Shown here: positions 33,505 through 42,706 of the stretch, piece by piece
Layout: every line of letters begins with the position of its first letter
Numbering within the stretch: the first letter of the stretch is position 1
Origin: an uncultured Pelagibacteraceae bacterium
GTDB lineage: Bacteria; Pseudomonadota; Alphaproteobacteria; Pelagibacterales; Pelagibacteraceae
Direction of reading: 5' to 3'
Length of the DNA stretch: 64,000 bases
Assembly (NCBI GenBank): GCA_902627645.1
Contig: CACOJX010000002.1
Location: 1 to 64,000 of the forward strand
Notes under the pieces: model-generated
Told to the model about the DNA's origin: nothing
Databases searched by the model: none
The model's input: only the letters and a program-made list of their open reading frames with translations
Position numbers and translations under genes: made by a program

Positions 33505-34677
33505 ATGATTAATTATATATCAAAACCTTTTAAATGGTTTTTTAAACTGGAAGCAGCGAGTGGTTTGGTTTTACTATTTGCAGCAATAATTGCTCTCATA
33601 ATAAGTAATTCAAATTTATCAGATTTATATTTTTCAACATTAAACAAATATTTATTCATCGGTATTAATCAATTTGGTTTAAAGTTATCAGTAATTCATT
33701 GGATCAATGATGCTTTAATGGCAGTTTTCTTTTTTTTTGTAACACTAGAAATTAAAAGAGAATTTTTACAGGGTGAGCTTTCTGATATGAGGCAGGCTTT
33801 ATTACCAATAATTGCTGCAGTTGGAGGTATGGTAGTTCCAGCATTAATATATGTAATTATAAATTATGGAGATCCGGAAACACTCAATGGCTGGGCTATA
33901 CCATCAGCAACTGATATAGCGTTTTCATTAGGAGTGTTATCTTTATTAGGTCGAAGAGTTCCTTTATCTCTTAAAGTTTTCTTAACCGCTTTAGCAATTA
34001 TAGATGATTTAGGTGCAATACTCATAATTGCAATTTTTTATTCGGGTGACTTAAGTTTAAAATATTTATCTTTAATGTTTTTATCATTTCTTGTCTTATT
34101 ATTTATAAATAAATTCAATATCAAAAAATTTTTACCCTATTTGATAGTTGGACTTTTTTTATGGGATTTTACTCACAATTCAGGAATACACGCAACAATA
34201 GCCGGGGTTTTATTGGCAATGACAATTCCACATAGGAAAAAAGAAAATGACTTTTCTTTGTTACTTAAGGTTGAGCACTCGATCAGCCCTTATGTTGCTT
34301 TTGGTATTATGCCGTTGTTTGCCTTTGCAAATGCAGGTGTATCTTTAGAGGGTTTAACTTTTTCATCATTACTTGATAAAGTTCCTCTAGGCATTGTTCT
34401 AGGTCTTTTTGTAGGAAAACAATTAGGAGTGTTTTTGTTTTCCTTTATTTCTATAAAATTAAAAATTGCTAAAATGCCAAACAATTCAAATTGGTTTAAC
34501 CTTTATGGTGTAGGTATTTTAACAGGTATTGGTTTTACTATGAGTTTATTTGTTGGAAATTTAGCATTTGTTGAAAATTTACAATATATGGATGGTGTTA
34601 AGATTGGTGTTTTAACTGGGTCATTATTATCAACAATAGGTGGATACTTTTTGATATTACTTTCACCCAACAAATAA
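33505..34677 (+). CDS. nhaA: Na+/H+ antiporter NhaA
   Basis: This 390-residue inner-membrane antiporter exchanges internal Na+ for external H+. Twelve hydrophobic segments are visible, with the ion-binding aspartate pair in A-I-I-D-D-L-G-A-I-L (about 167-168), A-T-D-I-A-F-S-L-G before it, and N-S-G-I-H-A-T-I-A-G in the second half. The length is standard. It makes sense in a marine cell together with the proton-pumping pyrophosphatase encoded earlier. Confidence 0.96.
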   Translation: MINYISKPFKWFFKLEAASGLVLLFAAIIALIISNSNLSDLYFSTLNKYLFIGINQFGLKLSVIHWINDALMAVFFFFVTLEIKREFLQGELSDMRQALLPIIAAVGGMVVPALIYVIINYGDPETLNGWAIPSATDIAFSLGVLSLLGRRVPLSLKVFLTALAIIDDLGAILIIAIFYSGDLSLKYLSLMFLSFLVLLFINKFNIKKFLPYLIVGLFLWDFTHNSGIHATIAGVLLAMTIPHRKKENDFSLLLKVEHSISPYVAFGIMPLFAFANAGVSLEGLTFSSLLDKVPLGIVLGLFVGKQLGVFLFSFISIKLKIAKMPNNSNWFNLYGVGILTGIGFTMSLFVGNLAFVENLQYMDGVKIGVLTGSLLSTIGGYFLILLSPNK

Positions 34678-34686
34678 CTTTAATTA

Positions 34687-35232
34687 ATGAAGAAAAAAAT
34701 ATTTATTGGACTCACCTTAATTATGATTTTTTTTAATAATAATTCAAATGCTAATTATGAGAAAAAATTTTTTGACCACAAAATTAAGAGTATATCAGGT
34801 GAAATAATTGATTTAAAAGATTTTGAAAATAAAGTGATACTTTTAGTTAATACAGCAAGTTATTGTGGTTTTACAAATCAATACAATGACTTACAAAAAT
34901 TATGGGATGACTATAAATCAAAAGGTTTAATTGTTCTCGGTGTCCCATCTAATTCTTTCAATCAAGAAAAGAAAGGTGATAGTGAAATAAAAGAATTCTG
35001 CGAGGTAAATTTTCAAATTGATTTTCCAATGACAACAATTACAGATGTAAAAGGTAATGACGCGCATGAAATTTTCAAATGGGCGAAAAAAAATCATGGA
35101 AACTCAGCAGTTCCTAAATGGAATTTTCACAAAATTCTTATTAATAAAGAAGGTGAAATATATGAAACTTTTTCATCTTTCACCAAACCAACATCTAATA
35201 AGATTGTTTCTAAAATAGAAAAGTTATTATAA
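34687..35232 (+). CDS. Glutathione peroxidase family protein (Cys type), exported
   Basis: This 181-residue thiol peroxidase starts with a hydrophobic signal peptide (about 1-22, ending in Ser-Asn-Ala). The peroxidatic Cys60 is in N-T-A-S-Y-C-G-F-T (a Cys in place of selenocysteine), a Gln and a Trp of the active site follow (V-P-K-W-N-F-H-K), and the resolving region contains K-E-F-C-E-V-N-F. It should reduce peroxides in the periplasm, using thioredoxin-like or glutathione donors. Its 3' end overlaps the opposing MBL hydrolase by 6 bp. Confidence 0.9.
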   Translation: MKKKIFIGLTLIMIFFNNNSNANYEKKFFDHKIKSISGEIIDLKDFENKVILLVNTASYCGFTNQYNDLQKLWDDYKSKGLIVLGVPSNSFNQEKKGDSEIKEFCEVNFQIDFPMTTITDVKGNDAHEIFKWAKKNHGNSAVPKWNFHKILINKEGEIYETFSSFTKPTSNKIVSKIEKLL

Positions 35233-35997
35233 TTTTATAGTCAATCCATCATAGGCTGGTGAAATATTTTTTGGTAAATATTTTTTTAAATAATCATAAT
35301 CTAGATCAGAATGTAAGTTGGTTAATATTGCTTTTTTAGGTTTAAGTTTCTCAATTAACTTTAAGCTATTTTCTAAATTTAAATGAGATGGATGATACCT
35401 AAACCAAAGACAATCAATAATTAGGTATTTTAAATTTTTAAAATATTTTAAATCTTTATTTCTTATGTTACTGACATCGCTTATATAAGCTAATTTTTTA
35501 TCAATTATATAACAAATACAATCAACTTTACCATGTTCTACTTTAATAGTTTGAATAATGGATCTATTACTTCCATTCTTGAGTATTATATTTTTTTTAA
35601 TATTATTTAATTTTAGGGTTGCAGGATATTCTTTATTATTATTTACAAAACAATATTTAAAACTTTTCATCAAATATTTTCTGGTAGCTTTGTCTGCATA
35701 TACGGGTATAGTTTTTTTTTTCTTAATATAAAAAACTCTTAAGTCATTAATTCCATGAGTTTGATCAGCATGCATATGTGAATATAAAACTTTATCTATT
35801 TGATTTATTTTATTATTTATTAATTGCTGTCTTAAATCTGGTGACGTATCAATTAATACGTTTTCACTCTTTGTTTTTATTAAGGCTGAACATCTTGATC
35901 TGTAATTCTTTTTATTTCTTGGATTACAGTTGCCAAAAAAACCATCTGGTCTTGGCACACCCATCGAACTTCCACATCCTAAAATTATGAACTTCAT
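35227..35997 (-). CDS. MBL-fold metallo-hydrolase (PhnP-like)
   Basis: This 256-residue metal-dependent hydrolase has L-G-C-G-S-S-M-G-V-P-R at the start, the metal motif S-H-M-H-A-D-Q-T-H-G near 73-82, and further ligands in V-E-H-G-K-V-D-C and I-S-D-V-S. These are hallmarks of the PhnP/RNase Z-like group that acts on phosphodiesters. In alphaproteobacteria it regularly follows tatD in the dac-tmk-holB-metG operon, and it is last here too. The substrate is unknown. Confidence 0.88.
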   Translation of the reverse strand: MKFIILGCGSSMGVPRPDGFFGNCNPRNKKNYRSRCSALIKTKSENVLIDTSPDLRQQLINNKINQIDKVLYSHMHADQTHGINDLRVFYIKKKKTIPVYADKATRKYLMKSFKYCFVNNNKEYPATLKLNNIKKNIILKNGSNRSIIQTIKVEHGKVDCICYIIDKKLAYISDVSNIRNKDLKYFKNLKYLIIDCLWFRYHPSHLNLENSLKLIEKLKPKKAILTNLHSDLDYDYLKKYLPKNISPAYDGLTIKL

Positions 35998-36001
35998 TAG
36001 A

Positions 36002-36760
36002 TTATTTAAATAATGTATTGAAATTTAATGATGTAGTCTCAATTAGATGCTCTTTTTTGACTTTCTTAATGTTCGCTAATTTTTCTGCTGTGAATTTTAT
36101 AAAAGATGGTTCATTTTTTTTACCTCTATTTGGTACAGGAGACAAGTAAGGGCTATCTGTTTCAATTAATAGTCTATTTAACGGAATAATTGAGAATGTA
36201 TTTTGTAATTCTGTAGAATTTTTAAAAGTAATAATTCCACTAGCAGAAAAGTAAGCATTATATTCAAATAATTTTTTAGCAAAATCTTTAGAACCAGTAA
36301 AACAATGCATTAGTATCTTAAGATTTTTATTTTTATAATTTTCAAAAACTTCTATTGTTTCTTTCTCAGCATTTCGTGAATGAATTATCAATGGAATGTT
36401 TAAAGATATTGATGCATTGATATGTTCCTCTAAACTGTCAATCTGATCTTTTTTATCACTATGATTGTAATAAAAATCTAAACCTGTTTCTCCTATAGCT
36501 ATAATTTTTTTATTTTCGTTAATTTCTTTTATAATTAAATCTGAAGTGAGTTTATCATTTTTAGCTTCATGTGGATGAATTCCATATGTTCCATAAATCA
36601 TATCATATTTATTTATTATTTTTTTAATTCTTAAGAAACTTTCAAATGTAGTGCAAATTGTAAGTAATTTTTTTATTCCAATTTTCTTAGATCTATCAAT
36701 TATGTTATCCAAGTCACTAAATAAAGGTTCGTGGTCTAAATGGCAGTGTGAATCAATCAT
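36002..36760 (-). CDS. tatD: TatD-family metal-dependent deoxyribonuclease
   Basis: This 252-residue TIM-barrel hydrolase has I-D-S-H-C-H-L-D at residues 2-9, the metal Glu in G-E-T-G-L-D-F-Y-Y near 92, I-H-S-R-N-A near 128, H-C-F-T-G near 152 and E-T-D-S-P-Y-L-S-P near 201. It acts as a 3'-5' exonuclease on DNA or in tRNA/DNA quality control, not in Tat export despite the name. It overlaps metG by 8 bp. Confidence 0.94.
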   Translation of the reverse strand: MIDSHCHLDHEPLFSDLDNIIDRSKKIGIKKLLTICTTFESFLRIKKIINKYDMIYGTYGIHPHEAKNDKLTSDLIIKEINENKKIIAIGETGLDFYYNHSDKKDQIDSLEEHINASISLNIPLIIHSRNAEKETIEVFENYKNKNLKILMHCFTGSKDFAKKLFEYNAYFSASGIITFKNSTELQNTFSIIPLNRLLIETDSPYLSPVPNRGKKNEPSFIKFTAEKLANIKKVKKEHLIETTSLNFNTLFK

Positions 36761-38294
36761 TATTTTTTTCTATTTTTTTAAAAAGTATATCAATTTTATT
36801 AATATAATCTCCTTTTTTTAAAAAATCGTTTTTGGTTATAGAGGATAAATCTATATCTTTTTCATTGATATTAAAAATTTTTAGAGCATTAAGTGATGTG
36901 CTTGGTATTATTGGGTACATTAAAAAACAAATTTTTCTTACTATTTCGAAAGTTGTGTATACAATCGTATTTAATCTAACTAAGTCCTTTTTTTTATTCC
37001 ATGGTTCTTGATCATTAAAATATTTATTAGCCTCAAATAAAGAACTTACAATATAATCAATATAGAAATTTATGTTTTGTTTATCAATTTCAGATCTTAG
37101 TTTATCTATATTATCTTTATATTTATTAAGTATCTTTAAATCATCATTAATAAATTCTATATTTTTTGGAATTTTACCATCACAATTTTTTATTGCAAAT
37201 GCTGTTACTCTTTGGCACAAATTACCAAAATTATTAGCAAGATCGCTATTTATACAGTCCTCCAATCTCTCACTAGATATATTACCATCATTGCCAAATG
37301 AAACTTCTTTAATTAAATAATATCTTAAGGGATCTAAACCATATTTTTCGATTATTTCTAGTGGGTCTAAAATATTCCCTTTTGACTTTGACATTTTCTC
37401 GTCCCCTGAAAGTATCCATCCGTGACCATACACTTTTTTTGGAATATCAATTTTAGCTGCTAATAAAAATGCTGGCCAATATACTGCATGAAATCTCAAT
37501 ATATCTTTTCCAATTATGTGAACAGATGCTGGCCAAAACTTCTTAAATAAATCATTATTTTTATCAGGATAATTTAATGCACTAATATAATTGGTTAGTG
37601 CATCTAACCAAACATAAATAACATGGTCATTATCATTTGGTACTTTAATACCCCAAGAAAAACTCCTTCTACTAACAGATAAATCTTTAAGACCACTCTT
37701 TACAAAACTCACAACCTCATTTCGTCTTGACTCTGGAGAAATAAAATTTGGGTTTTTTTGATAGAGATCAAGTAAAGGTTGTTGCCACTTTGATAATCTA
37801 AAAAAATAAGACTCTTCATCAACCCATTCAACCAAGGATTTTGAGGAAATTGAAATTTTTTTACCATCTAACTCTTCAATTTCATCTTCATTATAAAAAG
37901 CTTCATCAGAAACGGAGTACCATCCAGAATATTTAGACAAATAAATATCGTCATTTTTTTTTAATTCATTCCATAAATTTTGAACTGAGTTTAAATGACG
38001 TTTCTCAGTTGTTCGAATAAAATCAGTATTAGTCAAATTAAGTTTTGTAGAAAGATCTAAAAAAGTTTTACTTATAACATCACAGAATTTTAATGTGTCT
38101 AAACCCTCTTTTTCAGCAGCTCTTTGAATCTTCAAACCATGCTCATCGGTTCCAGTTAAAAAATAAACTTCATAACCATCAATTCTTTTAAATCTTGCAA
38201 AAAAATCTGCAATAATACTTGAATATGCATGACCCATATGAGGTTTAGCTGAAGGGTAGTAAATAGGTGTTGTTATATAATATGTTTTAGTCAT
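36753..38294 (-). CDS. metG: Methionyl-tRNA synthetase
   Basis: This 513-residue class I synthetase charges initiator and elongator tRNA-Met. H-M-G-H is at residues 19-22 and K-M-S-K-S at about residue 300, with W-L-D-A-L-T-N-Y between. The zinc-knuckle cysteines of the E. coli enzyme are absent and there is no C-terminal dimerisation domain, as expected for the short alphaproteobacterial form. It overlaps holB by 8 bp. Confidence 0.96.
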   Translation of the reverse strand: MTKTYYITTPIYYPSAKPHMGHAYSSIIADFFARFKRIDGYEVYFLTGTDEHGLKIQRAAEKEGLDTLKFCDVISKTFLDLSTKLNLTNTDFIRTTEKRHLNSVQNLWNELKKNDDIYLSKYSGWYSVSDEAFYNEDEIEELDGKKISISSKSLVEWVDEESYFFRLSKWQQPLLDLYQKNPNFISPESRRNEVVSFVKSGLKDLSVSRRSFSWGIKVPNDNDHVIYVWLDALTNYISALNYPDKNNDLFKKFWPASVHIIGKDILRFHAVYWPAFLLAAKIDIPKKVYGHGWILSGDEKMSKSKGNILDPLEIIEKYGLDPLRYYLIKEVSFGNDGNISSERLEDCINSDLANNFGNLCQRVTAFAIKNCDGKIPKNIEFINDDLKILNKYKDNIDKLRSEIDKQNINFYIDYIVSSLFEANKYFNDQEPWNKKKDLVRLNTIVYTTFEIVRKICFLMYPIIPSTSLNALKIFNINEKDIDLSSITKNDFLKKGDYINKIDILFKKIEKNND

Positions 38295-39207
38295 TTATTA
38301 ATTGATGCCTTAATTGAATAAAAAAACTTTCAATATCAAGATTATATTTTTTAACATTCTCAATTGAGTTAATAATTTTTACATATGTTTCATAATTTAT
38401 TTCTATATTCAAATTTTTCAAAAAATACATTTGAATAAAAGCATATATCAAATTCTTACTTATACTTTCTTTTTTATAAAAATTTTCATCAATAATTTTT
38501 AATAAAAGTTCTTTTAATGAAAGCTTTGATAGATCAATACTATTATCTATTGAAAAACGATAAAGATTAAGAAGATCACCTGTAGAAAAATAATATGAAA
38601 TTAGTTCACTATTTATTAAATTATTAATATGTATATTTGTTATTTTATTAAAAATATTTAAACATTCTTTTTGGGTTAAATTTATATTAAATTTCAAACA
38701 TCTTGAACTGATGGTAGGTAAAATTTTTCGGGAATTACTGATTAATATAAAATATATATTATCATTAGGTTCCTCAAGAGTTCTCAACAAAGCATTATTT
38801 GAATTTAAAGTCATTAACTCTAAATTATCGATTAAAATGAACCTTGGTTTATTATTTAATGAAGTTTTATTGCAAAAACTAATCAATTCTCTTATTTGAT
38901 CTATTTCAATATTTTTTTTATCTTTTAATAAATCAATTAAATACAAATTTGGGGATGAATTATTTTTGACTAATTTATAAGATGTATTATTTTCATTAAT
39001 CTTTAAATTTTCTATGTCGTAACAATTATCTTCTCCCTTTGAAAGAATGTAATTAATCAAATGTAATGAAAGGGTAAATTTACCTAGACCCTTTTCTCCA
39101 ACAAACAAAATTTTATTGGGTAATTTTTTATTATCATATAAAACTTTTAAACTGTTAAATTGATTTTCAAGTCCATATAAATTTGTTTGAGTAAACGGAT
39201 TATCCAT
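38287..39207 (-). CDS. holB: DNA polymerase III delta-prime subunit
   Basis: This 306-residue clamp-loader subunit has a divergent P-loop (G-E-K-G-L-G-K-F-T, about 38-46), I-E-I-D-Q-I-R-E-L, N-A-L-L-R-T-L-E-E-P and the S-R-C motif (T-I-S-S-R-C-L-K-F). The cysteine-rich zinc module that follows the P-loop in E. coli delta-prime is missing. It takes part in loading the sliding clamp. The position between tmk and metG is the classic one for holB. Confidence 0.9.
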   Translation of the reverse strand: MDNPFTQTNLYGLENQFNSLKVLYDNKKLPNKILFVGEKGLGKFTLSLHLINYILSKGEDNCYDIENLKINENNTSYKLVKNNSSPNLYLIDLLKDKKNIEIDQIRELISFCNKTSLNNKPRFILIDNLELMTLNSNNALLRTLEEPNDNIYFILISNSRKILPTISSRCLKFNINLTQKECLNIFNKITNIHINNLINSELISYYFSTGDLLNLYRFSIDNSIDLSKLSLKELLLKIIDENFYKKESISKNLIYAFIQMYFLKNLNIEINYETYVKIINSIENVKKYNLDIESFFIQLRHQLIND

Positions 39208-39823
39208 AATTTATTAATTTTTTTATCTTATTAATTACAATTTTTTCATTTATTTTTATTTCAGAATTAGAGTTTATAATTAAGTATTTTTTTGGCTTTT
39301 TTTTAGAAATTTTTAAAAAACCTTTTTGAACCTTTTTATAAAAAATATCGCTAAATTTATCATACCTATTTAATTTTTTTCTTTTTTTTAGTCTTTTTTT
39401 CATATTTTTTTGACTCACTATATTTACAAAAGTAAAATCAGCTTTTAAGCCTTTTAAAAGATAATTATTGATATCATTAATTAGGGAAAGATTTATGCCC
39501 ATACCATAATGTTGATAAGCTACTGTTGAGTCAATAAATCTATCAATCAAAATAATTTTTTTTCTAAAATTTTTCTTAATTGTAGTCATAATTTCACTTC
39601 TTGAGGATAAGTATAATAGCAAATCTGTAATTTTATTAAAATTTGAGTCTTTATTTAAGATAAGTTTTCTAATTTTTTCGGCGTTATAATTTCCACCCGG
39701 TTCTCTAATTAATATAAAATTAATGTTTTTCTTTTTAAGAAAGTTAGCAACTTTCTTTATGTGATGAGATTTACCCGAGCTCTCTACTCCCTCAAAAACT
39801 ATAATCGGTTTTTTATACATCAC
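39200..39823 (-). CDS. tmk: Thymidylate kinase
   Basis: This 207-residue kinase phosphorylates dTMP to dTDP. The P-loop is F-E-G-V-E-S-S-G-K-S near 10-19, the R-E-P-G-G motif is near 40, and I-D-R-F-I-D-S-T-V-A-Y-Q corresponds to the DR(Y/F) motif. The lid region is rich in lysine. It overlaps dac by 11 bp and holB by 8 bp, so the operon is tightly coupled. Confidence 0.94.
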   Translation of the reverse strand: MMYKKPIIVFEGVESSGKSHHIKKVANFLKKKNINFILIREPGGNYNAEKIRKLILNKDSNFNKITDLLLYLSSRSEIMTTIKKNFRKKIILIDRFIDSTVAYQHYGMGINLSLINDINNYLLKGLKADFTFVNIVSQKNMKKRLKKRKKLNRYDKFSDIFYKKVQKGFLKISKKKPKKYLIINSNSEIKINEKIVINKIKKLINYG

Positions 39824-40964
39824 CCCAAATTAGATAATTCAAGGACCTGATTAATCTTACAAAAATATTTACTTTTTTAATTTCCTCTTTTGAATGAAGA
39901 TCATATTCTTCAATTAATTCACCATCATATACAAGTTTAAGCTTAGCAATTATTTGATCTTTTTTAATTGGGGCCTCTATAGGACCATCGTAATTTATGG
40001 AAACTTTCAAACGATTTTTTCTTGCTTTCTTGATCGTTTTGTAAATATCTTGTTTTACATAAACACTTACTTGATTTTTTTGTCCAAGCCAAATATCAAC
40101 TTCTGAAATTGGCTCATCTTTTTCAGCTATTTTAACTAAGTCAAAATTGGTTAAGCCGTATGTTAAAATTTTTGTACTTTGTGTTGATCTCTCTCTTTTA
40201 TTTTCAAAACCACTCCCAACAGCAATTAATCTTCTTCCATTTTTGTTAATTGATGAAGCTAAAGAATATTTTTCTACAGCTAAATATCCAGTTTTAATTC
40301 CATCAGCCCCAATATTTTTGTAAAGCAGAGGATTTCGATTTCCTTGAGTAATTGGATCACCACCTGTTCTATCCCACGTAAATTCTTTTTCTGCAAAATA
40401 TTCATATAGTTTTGGATGCGTCTTTATTAAATAATTAGACATTATAAGTATGTCTCGTACAGTTGAATAATTGTCCGGGTGATTGATCCCAGAGGAATTC
40501 GCAAAATTAGAATTTTCCATTCCTAGTTCTTTTGCTTTTGAAGTCATTAGAACTGCAAACTCTTCCTCTGTACCTGCAATACCCTCGGCTAAAGCAATAC
40601 ACGCGTCATTTCCTGACGCAACTATAATTCCTCTTAATAAATCCTCAACAGAAACTTCATCATTTACCATAATGAACATTGAAGAATACCCTGACGTAGA
40701 TAAACGCCATGCCTTTTCAGAAACTATAAATTTATCGTTTAAATTAAGGTCACCTGACTTTAGAAAATCAAAGGCTATTATAGCTGTCATAATTTTAGTC
40801 ATTGATGCTGGATAAATTGAGATATCAGGCTCTTTCTCATATAAAATTTCACCTGAATAAAAATCTTGTAAAATTGCTGTACGAGCTTTTATTTGAAATT
40901 CACTATAAGAATTTGAATTAAATAAAAATAGAAAAATAAATATAAATTTAATTTTTTTAATCAT
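39813..40964 (-). CDS. dacC: D-alanyl-D-alanine carboxypeptidase (low-molecular-weight PBP)
   Basis: This 383-residue exported enzyme trims pentapeptides in peptidoglycan. A signal peptide covers about residues 1-21. The three penicillin-binding motifs are Ser54-Met-Thr-Lys57, Ser117-Gly-Asn119 and Lys224-Thr-Gly226. A C-terminal beta domain (about 270-365) and a final hydrophobic/amphipathic segment would anchor it to the inner membrane. The symbol (dacC versus dacA or dacF) is a convention and cannot be decided from sequence. Neighbours rlpA and mltB are also peptidoglycan genes. Confidence 0.93.
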   Translation of the reverse strand: MIKKIKFIFIFLFLFNSNSYSEFQIKARTAILQDFYSGEILYEKEPDISIYPASMTKIMTAIIAFDFLKSGDLNLNDKFIVSEKAWRLSTSGYSSMFIMVNDEVSVEDLLRGIIVASGNDACIALAEGIAGTEEEFAVLMTSKAKELGMENSNFANSSGINHPDNYSTVRDILIMSNYLIKTHPKLYEYFAEKEFTWDRTGGDPITQGNRNPLLYKNIGADGIKTGYLAVEKYSLASSINKNGRRLIAVGSGFENKRERSTQSTKILTYGLTNFDLVKIAEKDEPISEVDIWLGQKNQVSVYVKQDIYKTIKKARKNRLKVSINYDGPIEAPIKKDQIIAKLKLVYDGELIEEYDLHSKEEIKKVNIFVRLIRSLNYLIWGDV

Positions 40965-41715
40965 TTCTAATTATTTCAAGGTTTTCAAAATTAAGTACTG
41001 TAGTTTTATTATAAGAATTTTTAAGAGAATTTATATCATTAAAAGGTCCCAAAATAACTCTAAATTTTGTTTTCGAAAGGGGTACAACTTTAATCTTCTT
41101 AACACCGGTTTCTTTACGAATTCTTTTCAACATATCGGAAGCTGATTTTTTATAATAAAAATCGGCAATCTTGATAGAATAAGAAAATTTTTTTATTTCT
41201 TTTTTTGTTTTTTTTATTTTTTTTTCATTAAGGTCATTTATGACTATTCCATCAACAGGAGCCTTTTCCGCAACTTCCCTTTCCTCTTCCCATGTTTTAG
41301 TTTTTTTTGCTATAAAAGACGAATTATTAGAAATTAAAGAAATTTGAACATAAGGTTCATTTAAATCTAATTCGAGGTCTTCTGCAATCCTTTCTGAAAT
41401 TACTGAATTAAAAAAGATTGGATGCTTAATTTTATTTGATTTTACTTTGGCTATTATGCTCTTATTATTTAAAAGATTTGTTATTTTTACACTAGAATTT
41501 TTTTTTAAATTTTTATGAAAAATAAGATTTGATCTATTATCAATTTTTTTATTAACTATATTTTGTTCGTATAATTCTACGTTATATACTAAAGCAAAAC
41601 CTTTATTCGAAAATCTATTATCTATATTTGTTTCTGTTGGAATATTTTGAATATTAGTGGAACAATTTACCAAAAATAATAAAAAGAAAATTAGAAAAAA
41701 TTTACTATAATTCAT
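40957..41715 (-). CDS. rlpA: RlpA-like septal lipoprotein with SPOR domain
   Basis: This 252-residue protein has a lipoprotein signal (L-V-N-C, lipidated Cys18). A middle region with S-V-K-I-T-N-L-L-N-N-K-S and I-S-E-R-I-A-E-D-L resembles the double-psi beta-barrel of RlpA, but in a shortened, diverged form. The C-terminal 75 residues (Y-S-I-K-I-A-D-F-Y...F-R-V-I-L-G-P-F) form a SPOR domain that binds glycan strands lacking stem peptides at the septum. The name is supported by the operon context (mltB-rlpA-dac-tmk). Whether it has transglycosylase activity is uncertain. Confidence 0.82.
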   Translation of the reverse strand: MNYSKFFLIFFLLFLVNCSTNIQNIPTETNIDNRFSNKGFALVYNVELYEQNIVNKKIDNRSNLIFHKNLKKNSSVKITNLLNNKSIIAKVKSNKIKHPIFFNSVISERIAEDLELDLNEPYVQISLISNNSSFIAKKTKTWEEEREVAEKAPVDGIVINDLNEKKIKKTKKEIKKFSYSIKIADFYYKKSASDMLKRIRKETGVKKIKVVPLSKTKFRVILGPFNDINSLKNSYNKTTVLNFENLEIIRND

Positions 41716-42706
41716 TTTTAAATCTATCCTTTAACGTACATACTGCCAAACTAAATCTTAAAGATCTATTCCATTTTAAAATTACCTCATAGTTATTGAA
41801 AACAATATACGCCGGTTCTAGTTTGTCAGCATTAATTACAATATCTTTATCCGGTGTTATAATGGCCACTTTTGATTTAAGATTTAAATTTTTTGGAAAT
41901 TCATTTTTTTCTATATATTTCATAAAAAAACTTAATTTTTTTTTATTCTTAATTTTTTGAGCGGACGTATTTAAATATTTATTAGGTATATTTTCTTTTA
42001 ATGAAATTCTATAAAAACAAGGTTCATTACTTTTCCAACCAATTTTTGATAAATAATTTGCTGCTGAAGCAAAAGCATCTATATTATTTTTTAAATCGAT
42101 ATTTTTATTATCATTATAATCTATAGCATAATTATTTATGGTACTTGGCATAAACTGAAAATAACCAAAAGCACCAGCCCAAGATCCATATAAACTTTTA
42201 TAATCAACTTTATTATTTTCAATTAATCTTAAAAGTGTAATCAATTCATTTGTAAAAAATTCTGATCTTCTCTTATCAAAGCTTAAGGTTGCTAAAGAAG
42301 ATAAAATATCCATTTTTCCCACATATGTACCAAAATTTGTTTCTATTCCCATTAATGCTAACATTAACTCTTTTTCAACTTTGAATTCTTTTTCCACTTT
42401 GTTAATTAATTCTTGATTTTGAAAATATAGTTCTAATCCCTTCTTAAGTTTTTTTGTATTTGACCTTTTGCCAATGTATGTTTTTGTATCCTCATAAAAT
42501 TCAGGTTGATAACGATCATACTTAATAACATTAGGTAGGTATTTAGTATCTTCAATAGCTAGATTGAAAGTGTCTTCAGATATATTTTTAGAAAGTGCTA
42601 AAACTTTAAAATTTTTTTTCCACTGCTCAAATTCTAAATTAAGATCTGGATAACATACACTCGGGAATATTAAAAAAATAAAGATCAGAATTTTAATTTT
42701 TTTCAT
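41705..42706 (-). CDS. mltB: Lytic murein transglycosylase (MltB/Slt-2 family)
   Basis: This 333-residue periplasmic enzyme cleaves glycan strands of peptidoglycan. It has a signal peptide (about 1-20), D-R-Y-Q-P-E-F near 64-70, the catalytic Glu122 in M-G-I-E-T-N-F-G, and W-A-G-A-F-G-Y-F-Q-F-M-P-S-T followed by a D-G-D-like segment (N-I-D-L-K-N-N-I-D-A-F-A-S-A-A-N-Y-L). The C-terminal N-R-S-L-R-F-S-L-A-V motif is typical. It overlaps rlpA by 11 bp and rarD by 14 bp. Confidence 0.93.
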   Translation of the reverse strand: MKKIKILIFIFLIFPSVCYPDLNLEFEQWKKNFKVLALSKNISEDTFNLAIEDTKYLPNVIKYDRYQPEFYEDTKTYIGKRSNTKKLKKGLELYFQNQELINKVEKEFKVEKELMLALMGIETNFGTYVGKMDILSSLATLSFDKRRSEFFTNELITLLRLIENNKVDYKSLYGSWAGAFGYFQFMPSTINNYAIDYNDNKNIDLKNNIDAFASAANYLSKIGWKSNEPCFYRISLKENIPNKYLNTSAQKIKNKKKLSFFMKYIEKNEFPKNLNLKSKVAIITPDKDIVINADKLEPAYIVFNNYEVILKWNRSLRFSLAVCTLKDRFKNEL